Assembly (NCBI RefSeq): GCF_046233715.1
Contig: NZ_JBJNRJ010000016.1
Coordinates: 27,439 to 91,438, forward strand
Source of the DNA: Trujillonella humicola
Lineage (GTDB): Bacteria; Actinomycetota; Actinomycetes; Mycobacteriales; Geodermatophilaceae
Length of the DNA: 64,000 nucleotides
Reading direction: 5' to 3'
Shown here: in pieces, positions 42,803-52,472 of the stretch
How positions within the stretch are numbered: position 1 is the first letter of the stretch
Layout: each line of letters begins with the position of its first letter
Notes under the pieces: generated by a model
Seen by the model: only the letters and a program-made list of their open reading frames with translations
The model's database searches: none
Told to the model about the DNA's origin: nothing
Program-made: the position numbers and the translations under genes

Positions 42803-43636
42803 GTGAGTTCGGCAGCAGTGACCCCCACGCCCCTCGGGCGGGCGTTCCAGGACCTCCGCTTCGGTTGGCGGCAGCGCGAGCTCTGGGGTCACCTCGGCTG
42901 GCAGGACATCCGGCAGCGCTACCGCCGGTCGCTGCTAGGGCCGATCTGGATCTCGATCAGCATGGCCGTCACGGCCATCGCCCTGGGCATCCTCTACGCC
43001 GGCCTGTTCGGCAACCCGCTGGAGGAGCAGCTCCCCTACATCCTCGTCGGCTTCATCGTCTGGGGCTTCATCTCCGGGTGCGTCAACGAGGGCTCCGAGG
43101 TCTTCATCGCCAACGAGGGCCTGATCAAGCACCTGCCGTCGCCGATCAGCGTGCACGTCTACCGGCTGGTCTGGCGCCAGATGCTGTTCTTCGTGCACAA
43201 CCTCGTCGTCTACGCGATCATGCTGATCGTCTTCCCGCAGCCCCTGACCTGGCGCAGCCTGGCGGCGATCCCCGCGTTCGCCCTCATCGTCCTCAACGGC
43301 GCGTGGGTCGCGATGCTGGGCGGCATCATCAGCACCCGCTTCCGCGACCTGACCCCGATCACCCAGAGCATCGTGCAGCTGATGTTCTTCATGACGCCGA
43401 TCGTGTGGATCTACGACGACCTGCTCAACAGCCCCAACCCGGCGGTCGCCGAGCGGGCCCGGCTGGCGGAGTTCAACCCGTTCCTGCACTTCATCGAGAT
43501 CATCCGCGCGCCCATGCTCGGGGCCGACCAGCACTGGCGGCACTGGGCCGTGGTCCTCGCGATCACCGTCGTCGGCTGGGGTCTCGCCCTGCTCGTCATG
43601 CGGCGCTACCGCGCCCGCGTGGCGTACTGGGTCTGA
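42803..43636 (+). CDS. wzm: ABC polysaccharide exporter permease (Wzm/RfbD type)
   Basis: The 277-residue permease has six membrane helices and the ABC2-type polysaccharide export pattern (LGWQDIRQRYRRSLLGPIW near the N-terminus; FFMTPIVWIYDDL). With the adjacent ATPase it would flip lipid-linked galactan across the membrane, as in the Rv3783/Rv3781 pair. It is first of three co-directional genes ending in glfT1, which supports a galactan substrate. Confidence 0.92.
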   Translation: MSSAAVTPTPLGRAFQDLRFGWRQRELWGHLGWQDIRQRYRRSLLGPIWISISMAVTAIALGILYAGLFGNPLEEQLPYILVGFIVWGFISGCVNEGSEVFIANEGLIKHLPSPISVHVYRLVWRQMLFFVHNLVVYAIMLIVFPQPLTWRSLAAIPAFALIVLNGAWVAMLGGIISTRFRDLTPITQSIVQLMFFMTPIVWIYDDLLNSPNPAVAERARLAEFNPFLHFIEIIRAPMLGADQHWRHWAVVLAITVVGWGLALLVMRRYRARVAYWV

Positions 43637-43673
43637 CGGCCCCCGACCGGGCGCACCGAGAGAGGCACACCCC

Positions 43674-44444
43674 GTGGTCAGCATCACGACGCGCGACGCG
43701 TCGGTCGACTTCCCCATCTTCGACGCCAAGAGCCGCTCCCTGAAGAAGACGGTGCTGGGCGTCGTCGGCGGCAACATCGAGAGCGGCGCGAAGGTGCCGG
43801 TGATCCAGGCCCTGCGCGACGTCACCGTGGACCTGGACGAGGGCGCCCGCGTGGGGCTGGTCGGCCACAACGGCGCCGGCAAGTCCACGCTGCTGCGGCT
43901 GCTGGCCGGCATCTACGAGCCCACCTCCGGGACGGCCGTCGTCCACGGCAAGGTCGCCCCGGTCTTCGACCTCGGCGTCGGGATGGACCCGGAGATCTCC
44001 GGGTACGAGAACATCCTCATCCGGGGGCTGTTCCTCGGGATGACCCGCAAGCAGATGGAGAAGCGGGTCGACGACATCGCGGAGTTCACCGAGCTCGGCG
44101 ACTTCCTCTCCATGCCGCTGCGCACCTACTCCACCGGCATGCGCGTGCGGCTGGCCCTGGGCGTGGTCACCAGCATCGACCCGGAGATCCTGCTGCTCGA
44201 CGAGGGCATCGGCGCCGTCGACGCCGCGTTCCTGGAGAAGGCGCGCGACCGGCTCAGCGACCTGGTGTCCCGCGCCGGCCTGCTGGTCTTCGCCTCCCAC
44301 TCCGACGAGTTCCTGCGCCGGCTGTGCACCAGCGCGATCTGGATGGAGCACGGGCGGGTGAAGCAGCAGGGGTCGCTCAAGGAGGTGCTGACCGCCTACA
44401 AGGGGCCCGAGGCCTGGCGTGAGAAGGGGTCCGGCGCCGCATGA
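43674..44444 (+). CDS. wzt: ABC polysaccharide exporter ATPase (Wzt/RfbE type)
   Basis: The 256-residue ATPase has Walker A GHNGAGKSTLL (about residue 63), the signature YSTGMRVRLALG, Walker B EILLLDEGIGAVD and the H-loop (FASHSDEFL). It has no extra C-terminal carbohydrate-binding domain, so export probably does not depend on a terminal cap. The spacing to wzm is 37 bp; its stop overlaps the glfT1 ATG (ATGA). Confidence 0.93.
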   Translation: MVSITTRDASVDFPIFDAKSRSLKKTVLGVVGGNIESGAKVPVIQALRDVTVDLDEGARVGLVGHNGAGKSTLLRLLAGIYEPTSGTAVVHGKVAPVFDLGVGMDPEISGYENILIRGLFLGMTRKQMEKRVDDIAEFTELGDFLSMPLRTYSTGMRVRLALGVVTSIDPEILLLDEGIGAVDAAFLEKARDRLSDLVSRAGLLVFASHSDEFLRRLCTSAIWMEHGRVKQQGSLKEVLTAYKGPEAWREKGSGAA

Positions 44445-45361
44445 GCGTCCCCGGCACCCGTCTGCCCGGCGAGCTGGTCGTCGCGGTCGTGGTCACCCGC
44501 CACCGCGACGAGCTGCTGCGGCAGAGCCTGGCCAGCGTGGCCGGGCAGAGCCGGCCGGTCGACACCGTCGTCGTCGTGGACAACGGGGCGTCGCCGGACA
44601 CCGCCGCGGTCGTCGCCGCCTGCGCCGTCCCCACGGTGTACCTGCCCTCGCACGCCAACCTCGGCGGCGCCGGTGGTTTCGCGCTCGGCCTGCTGACGGC
44701 GCTCTCGCTCGGCGCGGACTGGGTGTGGTGCGCCGACGACGACGGGCGGCCGGAGGGACCCGAGGTCCTCGCGACCCTCCTCGAGGAGGCTCGGGCGCGC
44801 GACCTGGCCGAGGTGTCCCCGGCGGTCGTCGACGAGTCCGACCCCGGCCGGCTGGCCTTCCCCCTCCGCCGGGGGCTGCGCTGGCGCACGGCGGTGGGCG
44901 ACTTCGGGCGGGAGGAGTTCCTGCCGTCCTACGCGTCGCTGTTCAACGGGGCGCTGTTCCGCGCGGATGCCTTCCGCTCGATCGGCGTCCCGGACCTGCG
45001 GCTGTTCATCCGCGGCGACGAGACGGAGATCCACCGCCGGCTGCTGCGCTCGGGCCTGCGGTTCGGCACGACGATGCGGGTCCGGTACCTGCACCCGCAG
45101 GGCGGGGACGAGTTCCTGCCCATCCTCGGCGGCCGGCTGTCGGCGCAGTACCCGCCGGACGAGGTGAAGCGCTTCTACGTGTACCGCAACCGCGGCTACC
45201 TGATGGCCCAGCCCGGCATGCGCTGGCTGTTCCCCCTGGAGCTCGTCCGCTTCGGGTGGTTCTTCCTCAGCCGCGGCGACGTCCGCGGGCTGCGGACGTG
45301 GCTGTCGCTCACCCGGGCCGGCCGCCGGGAGCGGTTCGCGGTGCCCGGCAGCGGGAGCTGA
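44441..45361 (+). CDS. glfT1: Galactofuranosyltransferase GlfT1
   Basis: The 306-residue GT2 enzyme adds the first galactofuranose residues to the rhamnosyl linker of galactan, using UDP-galactofuranose. It has the nucleotide-binding start VVVTRHRDELLRQSLA, the metal-binding acidic motif WCADDDGRP, and long blocks closely like Rv3782: FPLRRGLRWR, SLFNGALFRADAF, GVPDLRLFIRGDETEIHRRL, YRNRGYLMAQPGMR. It is translationally coupled to wzt. Strong family agreement; biochemical role is inferred from that. Confidence 0.92.
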   Translation: MSVPGTRLPGELVVAVVVTRHRDELLRQSLASVAGQSRPVDTVVVVDNGASPDTAAVVAACAVPTVYLPSHANLGGAGGFALGLLTALSLGADWVWCADDDGRPEGPEVLATLLEEARARDLAEVSPAVVDESDPGRLAFPLRRGLRWRTAVGDFGREEFLPSYASLFNGALFRADAFRSIGVPDLRLFIRGDETEIHRRLLRSGLRFGTTMRVRYLHPQGGDEFLPILGGRLSAQYPPDEVKRFYVYRNRGYLMAQPGMRWLFPLELVRFGWFFLSRGDVRGLRTWLSLTRAGRRERFAVPGSGS

Positions 45362-45395
45362 CCCCGCGGACCCGGTCGCCGGGCCCACCTGACGC

Positions 45396-45432
45396 CAGGA
45401 GCCGGGAACCCCAGAGGGGTTCCCGGCTCCTG
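45396..45432. terminator. Perfect 17-bp hairpin between convergent operons
   Basis: CAGGAGCCGGGAACCCC and its exact complement flank a 3-nt loop (AGA) between glfT1 and the convergent GT2 gene. A very strong bidirectional terminator candidate. Confidence 0.9.
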
Positions 45433-45447
45433 CCGTACGGGGGACCG

Positions 45448-46347
45448 TCAGAGGACGGTGCGCGGGAAGCGGGGCTGGGGGTCGAAGCGGATGCCCTCGA
45501 GCCACTTGCGGGCCAGCCGGCGGCGCAGCGACCACGGCACCCCGCCGCCGCGCAGGCCGCTGAACAGCCGCTGGGCGAAGCGCAGCGCCGCGAACGGGTC
45601 CTCGTGGTGCCACCGGTAGGAGGCCTCGTTGCGGACCCCGTACTCGAACTTCCACATGTTGCCGGCGTTGACGTCGCCGAAGTTCACGCCGCGGTTGACG
45701 CCGAGGTCGTGGGTCACGGTGCTGCCGAGCACCTGGACGCCGGGCCCGGCCTTGGTGACCCGCCGGGTGTACTCCTGGTCGTCGAACCAGATGAAGTACT
45801 CCGCCAGCGGCAGCCCGAACTGGGTGATCGCCCAGCGGGGGAACATGACCGAGACGAACGAGCACGAGTTCACGAGCACGGTCTGCTCGCCGCGCACCAG
45901 CAGCTTGCCCCAGTCCCAGGTGGGCTCGGGGTTGTTCATCTCGCAGATCTCGCCGTCGCTCCACCGGACCACCGAGCAGGCGAAGGGCAGGCGCAGGCCC
46001 ATGCTCTCCTCGGCGCGGACGTGCCCGTCGACCAGGGTGCGCAGCGCGTCCTGGTCGGCGTAGCAGTCGTCGTCCATGATCCAGACGTAGTCCGCGCCGC
46101 GCTCGTAGGCCAGGCCCATGCCGTGCGCGAAGCCGCCGGCGCCGCCGGTGTTCTCGGTCAGCCGCTCGATGGAGACGGTCGGCCGCCCCTCGTAGGCGGC
46201 CAGCACCTCGGCGGTGGAGTCGGTGGAGGCGTTGTCCACGACGATGACCTGGTCGGCGGGGCGGTCCTGGGCCAGGACGTTCTCGATGACCTTGCCGAGC
46301 TTGTCGGCACGGTTGTAGGTGACGATGACCGCGGCGACGTTGGTCAC
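45448..46347 (-). CDS. GT2 family glycosyltransferase (GlfT-like)
   Basis: The 299-residue GT2 enzyme has AAVIVTYNRADKLGKVIENV, the acidic motif WIMDDDCYADQDAL (about residue 93) and a likely acceptor-binding part with WFDDQEYTRRV. It resembles GlfT1-class enzymes and is probably a second galactofuranosyl- or rhamnosyltransferase. It is too short to be the 600-residue mycobacterial polymerase GlfT2, no homologue of which is in the window. GTG at 46347 overlaps the GT4 stop (GTGA). It closes the glf-GT4-GT2 operon. Confidence 0.85.
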   Translation of the reverse strand: MTNVAAVIVTYNRADKLGKVIENVLAQDRPADQVIVVDNASTDSTAEVLAAYEGRPTVSIERLTENTGGAGGFAHGMGLAYERGADYVWIMDDDCYADQDALRTLVDGHVRAEESMGLRLPFACSVVRWSDGEICEMNNPEPTWDWGKLLVRGEQTVLVNSCSFVSVMFPRWAITQFGLPLAEYFIWFDDQEYTRRVTKAGPGVQVLGSTVTHDLGVNRGVNFGDVNAGNMWKFEYGVRNEASYRWHHEDPFAALRFAQRLFSGLRGGGVPWSLRRRLARKWLEGIRFDPQPRFPRTVL

Positions 46348-47945
46348 GAGGCCCACCTCTCGTACAGGGCCCGGGTCCACTCCCGGGCGCGGGGCAGGGC
46401 GGCGAACGCGTCCACGCGCGCACGCTGGAGGGGGAGCAGCGCGGCGGCGCGCTGCGGGTCGTCGCAGAGTTCGACGACCACCCGCTCGGCCTCCCGGAGG
46501 AAGGCCAGCGGGGCGCGGGGGACCAGCAGGGGCTCGGGGACGACGGACGCCTGCGAGCCGACGTCGGCGCTGAGCACCAGCACCCCGTGCGCGTCGGCCT
46601 CGAAGGAGGTCAGCGTGACGCCCTCGTTGTCGGAGCTGATGACGAGGACGTCGGCCTCGCCGAGGGTGTCGGCGACCGGCCGGTCGGTGCCGCGCAGCTC
46701 GACGACGCCGGCCAGGCCCAGGCGGGCGTGGTCGGCGCGGACCTCGGCGGCGAGCTCGCCGTCGCCGTGCATGACGAACCGCACGCGGTCGCCCAGCCGG
46801 CCGTGCAGCCGGGCCGCGAGGCGCAGGTACAGGTAGGGCCGCTTCTGCTGGGTGAACCGGCCGACGAAGGCCACCGTCAGCGGCCGGCCGGGCGCGCGCT
46901 TGGGCGTGGCCGGGGCCCGGTCGGCGCCCGGGTCGACCGTGAGGTCGGCCAGCGTCGCCAGCGTGACCTTCTCGCGGGACAGCCCCTGCCGGTCGACGAG
47001 GTAGTCGCGCAGCTGCGGGGAGATGACGTGGTGCGCGTCCATCACGTTGGACAGGCGCAGCGCGATGTCGACGAAGCCGCCGGTCCGCCACTCCAGCACG
47101 TGCAGCGAGTCCACCAGCGACGTGCCGGGGTAGTGCGCCCGGATCCAGGGCAGCCGGTTGTACAGCCAGGTGCAGTGGTGCACGTGGACGCCGCGGACGT
47201 CGAAGCGGCGGAACAGCTCGCTGAGCAGGCGCGACTCCTGCTCGCCGGTCATCGGGTGGGACAGCGGGATGACCAGGGCGTCGTCGAACACGGGCCGGGT
47301 GATGTCCGGGTGACCCGACGGCCGGTCGGAGATCACGATCGGCACCAGACCGGCGGCCCGGGCCATGGCGATCGTCTCGGCGGCCCACTTCTCCGCGCCG
47401 CCGAGCTCCAGCCAGTGCAGGCCGAAGATTACCGCGCGCGGGCTGCCCTCGGCCGATCCGGTCCCGCGGGTCTGGGAGCGCCCCACGCGGGGGATGGGCC
47501 GGGAGAGCCGGCGGTTCTCCAGCCGGTCGGTGCGCCGCTGCCGGAGCACGTCGAAGGCCACCGGGACGCGGGCGCGCACCGCGCTGCGGACCTCGTGGAT
47601 CCGGCCCGGCGGGCGCTCCAGGCGCATCAGCGACGCGGGCGGGCCGCCGAGGTCCACCACCACGTCGACCGCGGCCGCCTCCGACACCGGGGTGCCGGTG
47701 GCCTGCGCCTCGATCGTCCCGACGACGGTGCGGTCGTCGGCCCACTCGATGCGGCTGGTGTGCTGGTCGGTCAGCGAGGGCGCGTGCGGACCGTCGGTCC
47801 GCAGCACCGTGATCCGGACGCGCTGCCCCGGCCGCACCAGGGTGTGGTAGGCCATCGCCCCCTCGAGCAGGCGGATCTCGCGCGGCGAGAGCCCGGAGAA
47901 CCAGTCCGGCTCCTCGACGAGCTCGTACACCTTCACGGCGGTCAC
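46344..47945 (-). CDS. GT4 family glycosyltransferase
   Basis: The 533-residue protein has a C-terminal GT4 domain (VAFVGRFTQQKRPYLYLRLA; then ISSDNEGVTLTSFEADAHGV with the E-x7-E motif) and an N-terminal Rossmann domain (LHWLELGGAEKWAAETIAMA). An added N-terminal segment of about 170 residues (FSGLSPREIRLLEGAMAYH) has no family I recognise. The sugar donor is unknown. GTG at 47945 has GGAGGTG upstream. It is 55 nt after glf, so it likely acts on the same galactan or a related lipid-linked glycan. Confidence 0.87.
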   Translation of the reverse strand: MTAVKVYELVEEPDWFSGLSPREIRLLEGAMAYHTLVRPGQRVRITVLRTDGPHAPSLTDQHTSRIEWADDRTVVGTIEAQATGTPVSEAAAVDVVVDLGGPPASLMRLERPPGRIHEVRSAVRARVPVAFDVLRQRRTDRLENRRLSRPIPRVGRSQTRGTGSAEGSPRAVIFGLHWLELGGAEKWAAETIAMARAAGLVPIVISDRPSGHPDITRPVFDDALVIPLSHPMTGEQESRLLSELFRRFDVRGVHVHHCTWLYNRLPWIRAHYPGTSLVDSLHVLEWRTGGFVDIALRLSNVMDAHHVISPQLRDYLVDRQGLSREKVTLATLADLTVDPGADRAPATPKRAPGRPLTVAFVGRFTQQKRPYLYLRLAARLHGRLGDRVRFVMHGDGELAAEVRADHARLGLAGVVELRGTDRPVADTLGEADVLVISSDNEGVTLTSFEADAHGVLVLSADVGSQASVVPEPLLVPRAPLAFLREAERVVVELCDDPQRAAALLPLQRARVDAFAALPRAREWTRALYERWAS

Positions 47946-48000
47946 CGGGCCACCTCCGGGCGGCGGTGCGGTGCTGCCGCGGGGCGGGTGGTCGTGGCCA

Positions 48001-49188
48001 TCAGTCCTCCAGGCGCCCGTCGAGCGACTCGCCGGAGTCGAAGAACGGGCGGATGCGGTTGTCGAACATGCTCAGCGCCGACCCGATGGCCATGTGCATG
48101 TCGAGGTACTTGTAGGTGCCCAGCCGGCCGCCGAACAGCACTCGCTTCTCGGCGGCCTCCTTCGTGGCCAGCTCCCGGTAGCGCTCCAGCTTGGCGCGGT
48201 CCTCCGGGGTGTTGATCGGGTAGTACGGCTCGTCGCCGGGCTCGGCGAAGCGGGAGTACTCGCGGACGACGACGGTCTTGTCCGACGGGTACTGCCGCTC
48301 GGGGTGGAAGTGCCGGAACTCGTGGATCCGGGTGTAGGGCACGTCCTCGTCGGCGTAGTTCATGACCGGCGTCCCCTGGAAGTCGCCGATGGGGAGCACC
48401 TCGGTCTCGAAGTCCAGGGTCCGCCAGCCCAGCTCGCCGGCCTCGTAGCCGAAGTACTTGTCGATGGGGCCGGTGAACACCGTCGGCACGTCGGCGGGCA
48501 GGTCGTCGCGGACGTCGAAGTAGTCGGTGGACAGCCGCACCTCGATGTTCGGGTGGTCGGCCATCCGCTCCAGCCAGGCCGTGTAGCCGTCGACCGGCAG
48601 GCCCTCGTAGGTGTCGTTGAAGTACCGGTTGTCGAAGGTGTAGCGGACCGGCAGCCGGGCGATCACCGCCGCGGGCAGCTCGGTGGGGTCGGTCTGCCAC
48701 TGCTTCTTGGTGTACCCGCGGACGAAGGCCTCGTAGAGGGGGCGCCCGATCAGCGAGACCGCCTTCTCCTCGAGGTTGCTCGCGTTCGCGGTGTCGATCT
48801 CGCCGGCCTGCTCGGCCACCAGCGCCCGGGCCTCGTCGGGGGTGAAGCTCTTGCCGAAGTACTGGCACAGCGTCAGCAGGTTCATCGGGAACGAGTAGGT
48901 CTGCCCGGCGTAGGTCGTGAAGACCTTGTGCTGGTAGCCGGTGAACTCGGTGAACTGGTTGACGTAGCGCCAGACCCGCTCGTTGGAGGTGTGGAACAGG
49001 TGCGCGCCGTAGACGTGCACCTCGATGCCGGTCTCCGGTTCGGGCGCCGAGTAGGCGTTCCCGCCGATGTGGTCGCGGCGGTCGATGACGAGCACCCGCT
49101 TGTCCAGCTGGGTGGCGACCCGCTCGGCGACGGTGAGACCGAAGAAGCCGGATCCGACGACGACGAGGTCCGGCGGTGCTGAAGTCAC
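48001..49188 (-). CDS. glf: UDP-galactopyranose mutase Glf
   Basis: The 395-residue flavoenzyme converts UDP-galactopyranose to UDP-galactofuranose, the donor for GlfT1. It shows the FAD-binding turn LVVVGSGFFGLTVAERVA, RRDHIGGNAYS, HLFHTSNERVWRYV, FVRGYTKKQWQTDP and a conserved Arg-rich end (LGTYKYLDMHMAIGSAL). GTG at 49188 is preceded by -10 box TACAGT at 8 nt and no ribosome site, so the mRNA is probably leaderless. Confidence 0.97.
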   Translation of the reverse strand: MTSAPPDLVVVGSGFFGLTVAERVATQLDKRVLVIDRRDHIGGNAYSAPEPETGIEVHVYGAHLFHTSNERVWRYVNQFTEFTGYQHKVFTTYAGQTYSFPMNLLTLCQYFGKSFTPDEARALVAEQAGEIDTANASNLEEKAVSLIGRPLYEAFVRGYTKKQWQTDPTELPAAVIARLPVRYTFDNRYFNDTYEGLPVDGYTAWLERMADHPNIEVRLSTDYFDVRDDLPADVPTVFTGPIDKYFGYEAGELGWRTLDFETEVLPIGDFQGTPVMNYADEDVPYTRIHEFRHFHPERQYPSDKTVVVREYSRFAEPGDEPYYPINTPEDRAKLERYRELATKEAAEKRVLFGGRLGTYKYLDMHMAIGSALSMFDNRIRPFFDSGESLDGRLED

Positions 49189-49196
49189 GCTTGGCG

Positions 49197-49202
49197 ACTG
49201 TA
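49197..49202 (-). promoter_or_regulatory. -10 box, leaderless start of glf
   Basis: TACAGT on the minus strand lies 8 nt before the GTG of glf. Confidence 0.6.
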
Positions 49203-49331
49203 CCGGCGCGGCGGGTGCCCCGAGGACGCTCGCGGGGGTGTGCCGCGAGGTTTGGGACGGGACCGTCCCTCTCGTCCCACCGGCCACAGCGCGGACCCCG
49301 GGGACCGCGCCGGCGGGCTCCCGGCGCGGGG

Positions 49332-51371
49332 TCAGGACGACGCCGGGCGCAGCGCGGCGACGACCCAGGTGCCCACGGTCGTGGTCTCGAACGCCGGGTC
49401 GCCGAACACCGTCACGGGCAGCCGGATCTCCCAGCCGGTCGAGCCGCCGCGGGACGGGATGTAGTCGGTGGACGCGTACCGGACGCTGTCCGGGTCGTCG
49501 GCCACCCGCTGCAGCACGAAGACGGCGGGCGCACCGGGCTCGGCCCGCAGCGCCGGCACGACGCGGTCCGCGGGCAGCCCGGCCAGGCCCTCCAGGAAGG
49601 CCCGCCGCTCGGCGTAGCGGCCCAGGGGGTTGGCGTAGAGGGCCCACCACTGCTGGTACCCGTGCAGCGCGGTCGTCGCCAGCAGCGGCACGTTGTCGGT
49701 GAGCACCGGCCCGGGCTCGGGCTGCCCCGCGGCCTCGGCGACCCGCCGGGCGGCGTCCTCCAGGTCCTGCAGCGACGGCTCGCCCTCGGCCTCCGCCCGG
49801 GACTCGGGGCTGGCCAGCCGGGGGAAGGAGCCGTCGGGGTAGCGGGTCTCCATGGCCAGCCGGCGCAGCTCCGCCTCGGTGTCCTCGCGCAGCGTCCACT
49901 CGCGGGCGTGCCCGCCCATGCCGAGGACGAGCAGGACGGTCAGGGCGGCGACGGCCACCCGGTGCGGCCGCCGGAGGACGCCGGCCGCCGCGGCGGCCAG
50001 CCGGCCGCGCAGCCGCGGGTACACGGCGTGCAGGGCCAGCGTCCCGGCGGCCAGGAGCGTGATCCCGAGGATCAGCAGCAGCCGGTGGAAGAGGACGCCG
50101 CGACCGGCCTGGCCGAGCACCGCCTGGGCGAGGCCGAGCACACCGACCGTGCCGGCGAGCACCACGAGGCCGCGCATCCGGCGGTGCACCGAGGCGTCGA
50201 CGGCGATCAGCGCCACCGCGCCGGCCAGCGCGAGGACCAGCCAGGGGGAGGCGGCGACGTCGACGAGCCGGACGTAGGAGTCGTCGGGATCGACGAAGGT
50301 CAGCGCGTCGGTGGTGGGCCGGCCCGCGGCGAACCACTCGACGAGGAACGGTCCCAGCCACGGGGAGACCAGGAGCAGGGCGGTCGCGCCGGCGGCGGCC
50401 AGCTCGGCCGGCCGGCGCCCCCTCCGCCGCGCGAGGCAGACGACCGCCACGGCGAGGGCGAGCACCGCCGCGTAGAGCAGGTAGAGCCAGGCGGCCACGC
50501 CGACGGCCAGGCCCAGCACGGCACCGCGGCGCAGGCTCGAGCCGCCCCGGGTGGCGGCGTACCAGACCAGGAGGGCGGGGAGGGGCAGGGCGACCAGCCA
50601 CGCGTAGGGCTCGTAGGCGCCGGCGAACAGCAGGGTCTGGTCCCACAGCCACGGCTGGTCGTGCGAGGGCAGGCCGATGACCGTCGCGACGAGCAGGGCG
50701 GCGGACAGGCGGGTGCCGCAGGTGCGCCGCCAGAGCGCGAACGCCACGACCGCGGCCAGGTACAGGGTCACGACGGCGGCCCACTTGTAGACCCGCCAGG
50801 CCTCCGTGCCCGTCACCCGGGCCGCCAGCCCGACCAGCCAGAACCAGCCGGGGGAGTAGAAGGCAGGGGCGCCGGCGTAGGTGTAGTCGGCCAGGGCGGG
50901 GTCGTCGGCGAGGCGGGCCGCGTACTCCAGCCGGAACGTCTGGTCGCCCTGGACGCCCGAGAAGAACCAGTCCGTGCCGTGCAGGGAGATCAGCGTGAGC
51001 GCCGGCAGCAGGCCGGCGACGAGCGCGGCGGCGGTGTGGTGGGCCAGCGCGCTCGTCCGGGTGAGGAGGAGGGCGAGCACCGGCCCGGCGACGAGCACGA
51101 GCACCGACACCTGGTACTGCGAGCGCAGGTCGCTGCCCGGCGGCAGGAGGGAGTAGGCGGCGGCCAGCCCCAGCGGGAGCAGCACCCACGGGAGGAGGGG
51201 GGCGCGCCGGCTCTCCAGCAGCCGGTGCCGGCGGCGCCGCGGCGGGGTCGCCTCCCCGGCGCCGGCCGCGGTGGTCGTGCCTTCCTCGGCGGCGGTCCCG
51301 TCCGCGGCGGTGCCGTCGTCCACCGGCCGGGCGGCCGCGCGTGCCGGGCCGGTCGCGTCCACGTCGACCAT
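49332..51371 (-). CDS. AftA-like arabinofuranosyltransferase
   Basis: The 679-residue GT-C membrane protein has a disordered start, about 11 helices and a C-terminal external domain (from about residue 490). The first external loop holds GDQTFRLEYAARLADDPAL and AFYSPGWFWLVGLAARVTG, very like AftA (Rv3792), which puts the first arabinofuranose on galactan from decaprenyl-phospho-arabinose. ATG at 51371 has GGAGGAGGGAG just upstream. It diverges from wbbL across 132 bp and precedes glf by 143 bp. Confidence 0.85.
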   Translation of the reverse strand: MVDVDATGPARAAARPVDDGTAADGTAAEEGTTTAAGAGEATPPRRRRHRLLESRRAPLLPWVLLPLGLAAAYSLLPPGSDLRSQYQVSVLVLVAGPVLALLLTRTSALAHHTAAALVAGLLPALTLISLHGTDWFFSGVQGDQTFRLEYAARLADDPALADYTYAGAPAFYSPGWFWLVGLAARVTGTEAWRVYKWAAVVTLYLAAVVAFALWRRTCGTRLSAALLVATVIGLPSHDQPWLWDQTLLFAGAYEPYAWLVALPLPALLVWYAATRGGSSLRRGAVLGLAVGVAAWLYLLYAAVLALAVAVVCLARRRGRRPAELAAAGATALLLVSPWLGPFLVEWFAAGRPTTDALTFVDPDDSYVRLVDVAASPWLVLALAGAVALIAVDASVHRRMRGLVVLAGTVGVLGLAQAVLGQAGRGVLFHRLLLILGITLLAAGTLALHAVYPRLRGRLAAAAAGVLRRPHRVAVAALTVLLVLGMGGHAREWTLREDTEAELRRLAMETRYPDGSFPRLASPESRAEAEGEPSLQDLEDAARRVAEAAGQPEPGPVLTDNVPLLATTALHGYQQWWALYANPLGRYAERRAFLEGLAGLPADRVVPALRAEPGAPAVFVLQRVADDPDSVRYASTDYIPSRGGSTGWEIRLPVTVFGDPAFETTTVGTWVVAALRPASS

Positions 51372-51491
51372 CTCCCTCCTCCGCGCGTCCTCCGGGGCCG
51401 GCCGGACGGGGGGAAGCCTCCCACGCGGTCCTCCCGGGCCCGCCGCCTCGCCGATCCGGGCGCGGTGCGTTCCCCGCGGTGGGCGGGCGGA

Positions 51492-51497
51492 TACGTT
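51492..51497 (+). promoter_or_regulatory. -10 box, leaderless start of wbbL
   Basis: TACGTT is followed by six bases (CCACGC) and the ATG at 51504. No ribosome site is visible. Confidence 0.6.
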
Positions 51498-51503
51498 CCA
51501 CGC

Positions 51504-52472
51504 ATGGACACCGCGGAGCACCCGGGGCCGCTGCGCGTCGTCGCGGTCACCTACTCCCCGGGGCAGTCCCTCGAGGGCTTCGTGGTGTCCCTGGCCACCG
51601 CCACCGGCCGGCCGACCGACGTCGTGCTGGCCGACAACGGTTCGACCGACGGCGCGCCGGAGGCCGCCGCGGCCGCCCACCGGCACGTGCGGCTGCTGCG
51701 CACCGGCGGGAACGTCGGCTACGGCGCGGCGGTCAACGCCGGCCTGGCCGGGCTGACCGACGGGTACGCGCTGGTCGCCAACCCCGACGTCCGGTTCGAG
51801 CCGGGGTCGGTCGACGAGCTGCTGGCCGCGGCGCAGCGCTGGCCGCGCGCGGCGACCCTCGGCCCGGCCATCCGCACCCCGGAGGGGCAGCTGTACCCCT
51901 CGGCGCGCGACCTGCCGCGGCTGTCGACCGGCATCGGGCACGCCGCGCTGGGCTGGGCCTGGCCGGGCAACCCGTGGACCGCCCGCTACCGGCGCGAGCG
52001 CGAGGCGCCGCGGGAGCGGCCGGCCGGCTGGCTGTCGGGCTCCTGCCTGCTCGTCGACGTCGCGGCCTTCCGCTCGGTCGGCGGCTTCGACCCCGGCTAC
52101 TTCATGTACTTCGAGGACGTCGACCTCGCCGAGCGGCTGGGCCGCCGCGGCTGGCTGCACGTCTACGTGCCGTCGGCCGTCGTCGTCCACGAGGGCGGGC
52201 ACGCCACCGGCCGGGAGCCGCACCGCATGGCCCGGGTGCACCACACCAGCGCGCTGCGCTACCTCTCCCACCGGCACCCCGGCCGGCGCAACGCCCCGCT
52301 GCGGGCGGGGCTGCGGGCCGGGCTCGGCGCCCGGATGCTCGTCTCCTACGTCAGCGGACGGGTCGCCGCCGGTGCGCCGTTCCAGCGCCGGGCCGAGGGC
52401 GTCGGGCGCGCCGCCCGCGTGCCGGGCGCGGCGAAGCTCGCTCGCGCCGGGCGGGGGGGAGGGGCCCGGTGA
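51504..52472 (+). CDS. wbbL: Rhamnosyltransferase WbbL (GT2)
   Basis: The 322-residue GT2 enzyme would add rhamnose from dTDP-rhamnose to GlcNAc-PP-decaprenol, the linker of wall galactan. It shows DVVLADNGSTDGAPEAA, the acidic NPDVRFEPGSV motif, LSGSCLLVDVAAFRSVGGFD, YFEDVDLAERLGRRGW and VVHEGGHATG, as in Rv3265c. It overlaps manC by GTGA, like the WbbL-ManB order of mycobacteria. The C-terminus is basic. Confidence 0.9.
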   Translation: MDTAEHPGPLRVVAVTYSPGQSLEGFVVSLATATGRPTDVVLADNGSTDGAPEAAAAAHRHVRLLRTGGNVGYGAAVNAGLAGLTDGYALVANPDVRFEPGSVDELLAAAQRWPRAATLGPAIRTPEGQLYPSARDLPRLSTGIGHAALGWAWPGNPWTARYRREREAPRERPAGWLSGSCLLVDVAAFRSVGGFDPGYFMYFEDVDLAERLGRRGWLHVYVPSAVVVHEGGHATGREPHRMARVHHTSALRYLSHRHPGRRNAPLRAGLRAGLGARMLVSYVSGRVAAGAPFQRRAEGVGRAARVPGAAKLARAGRGGGAR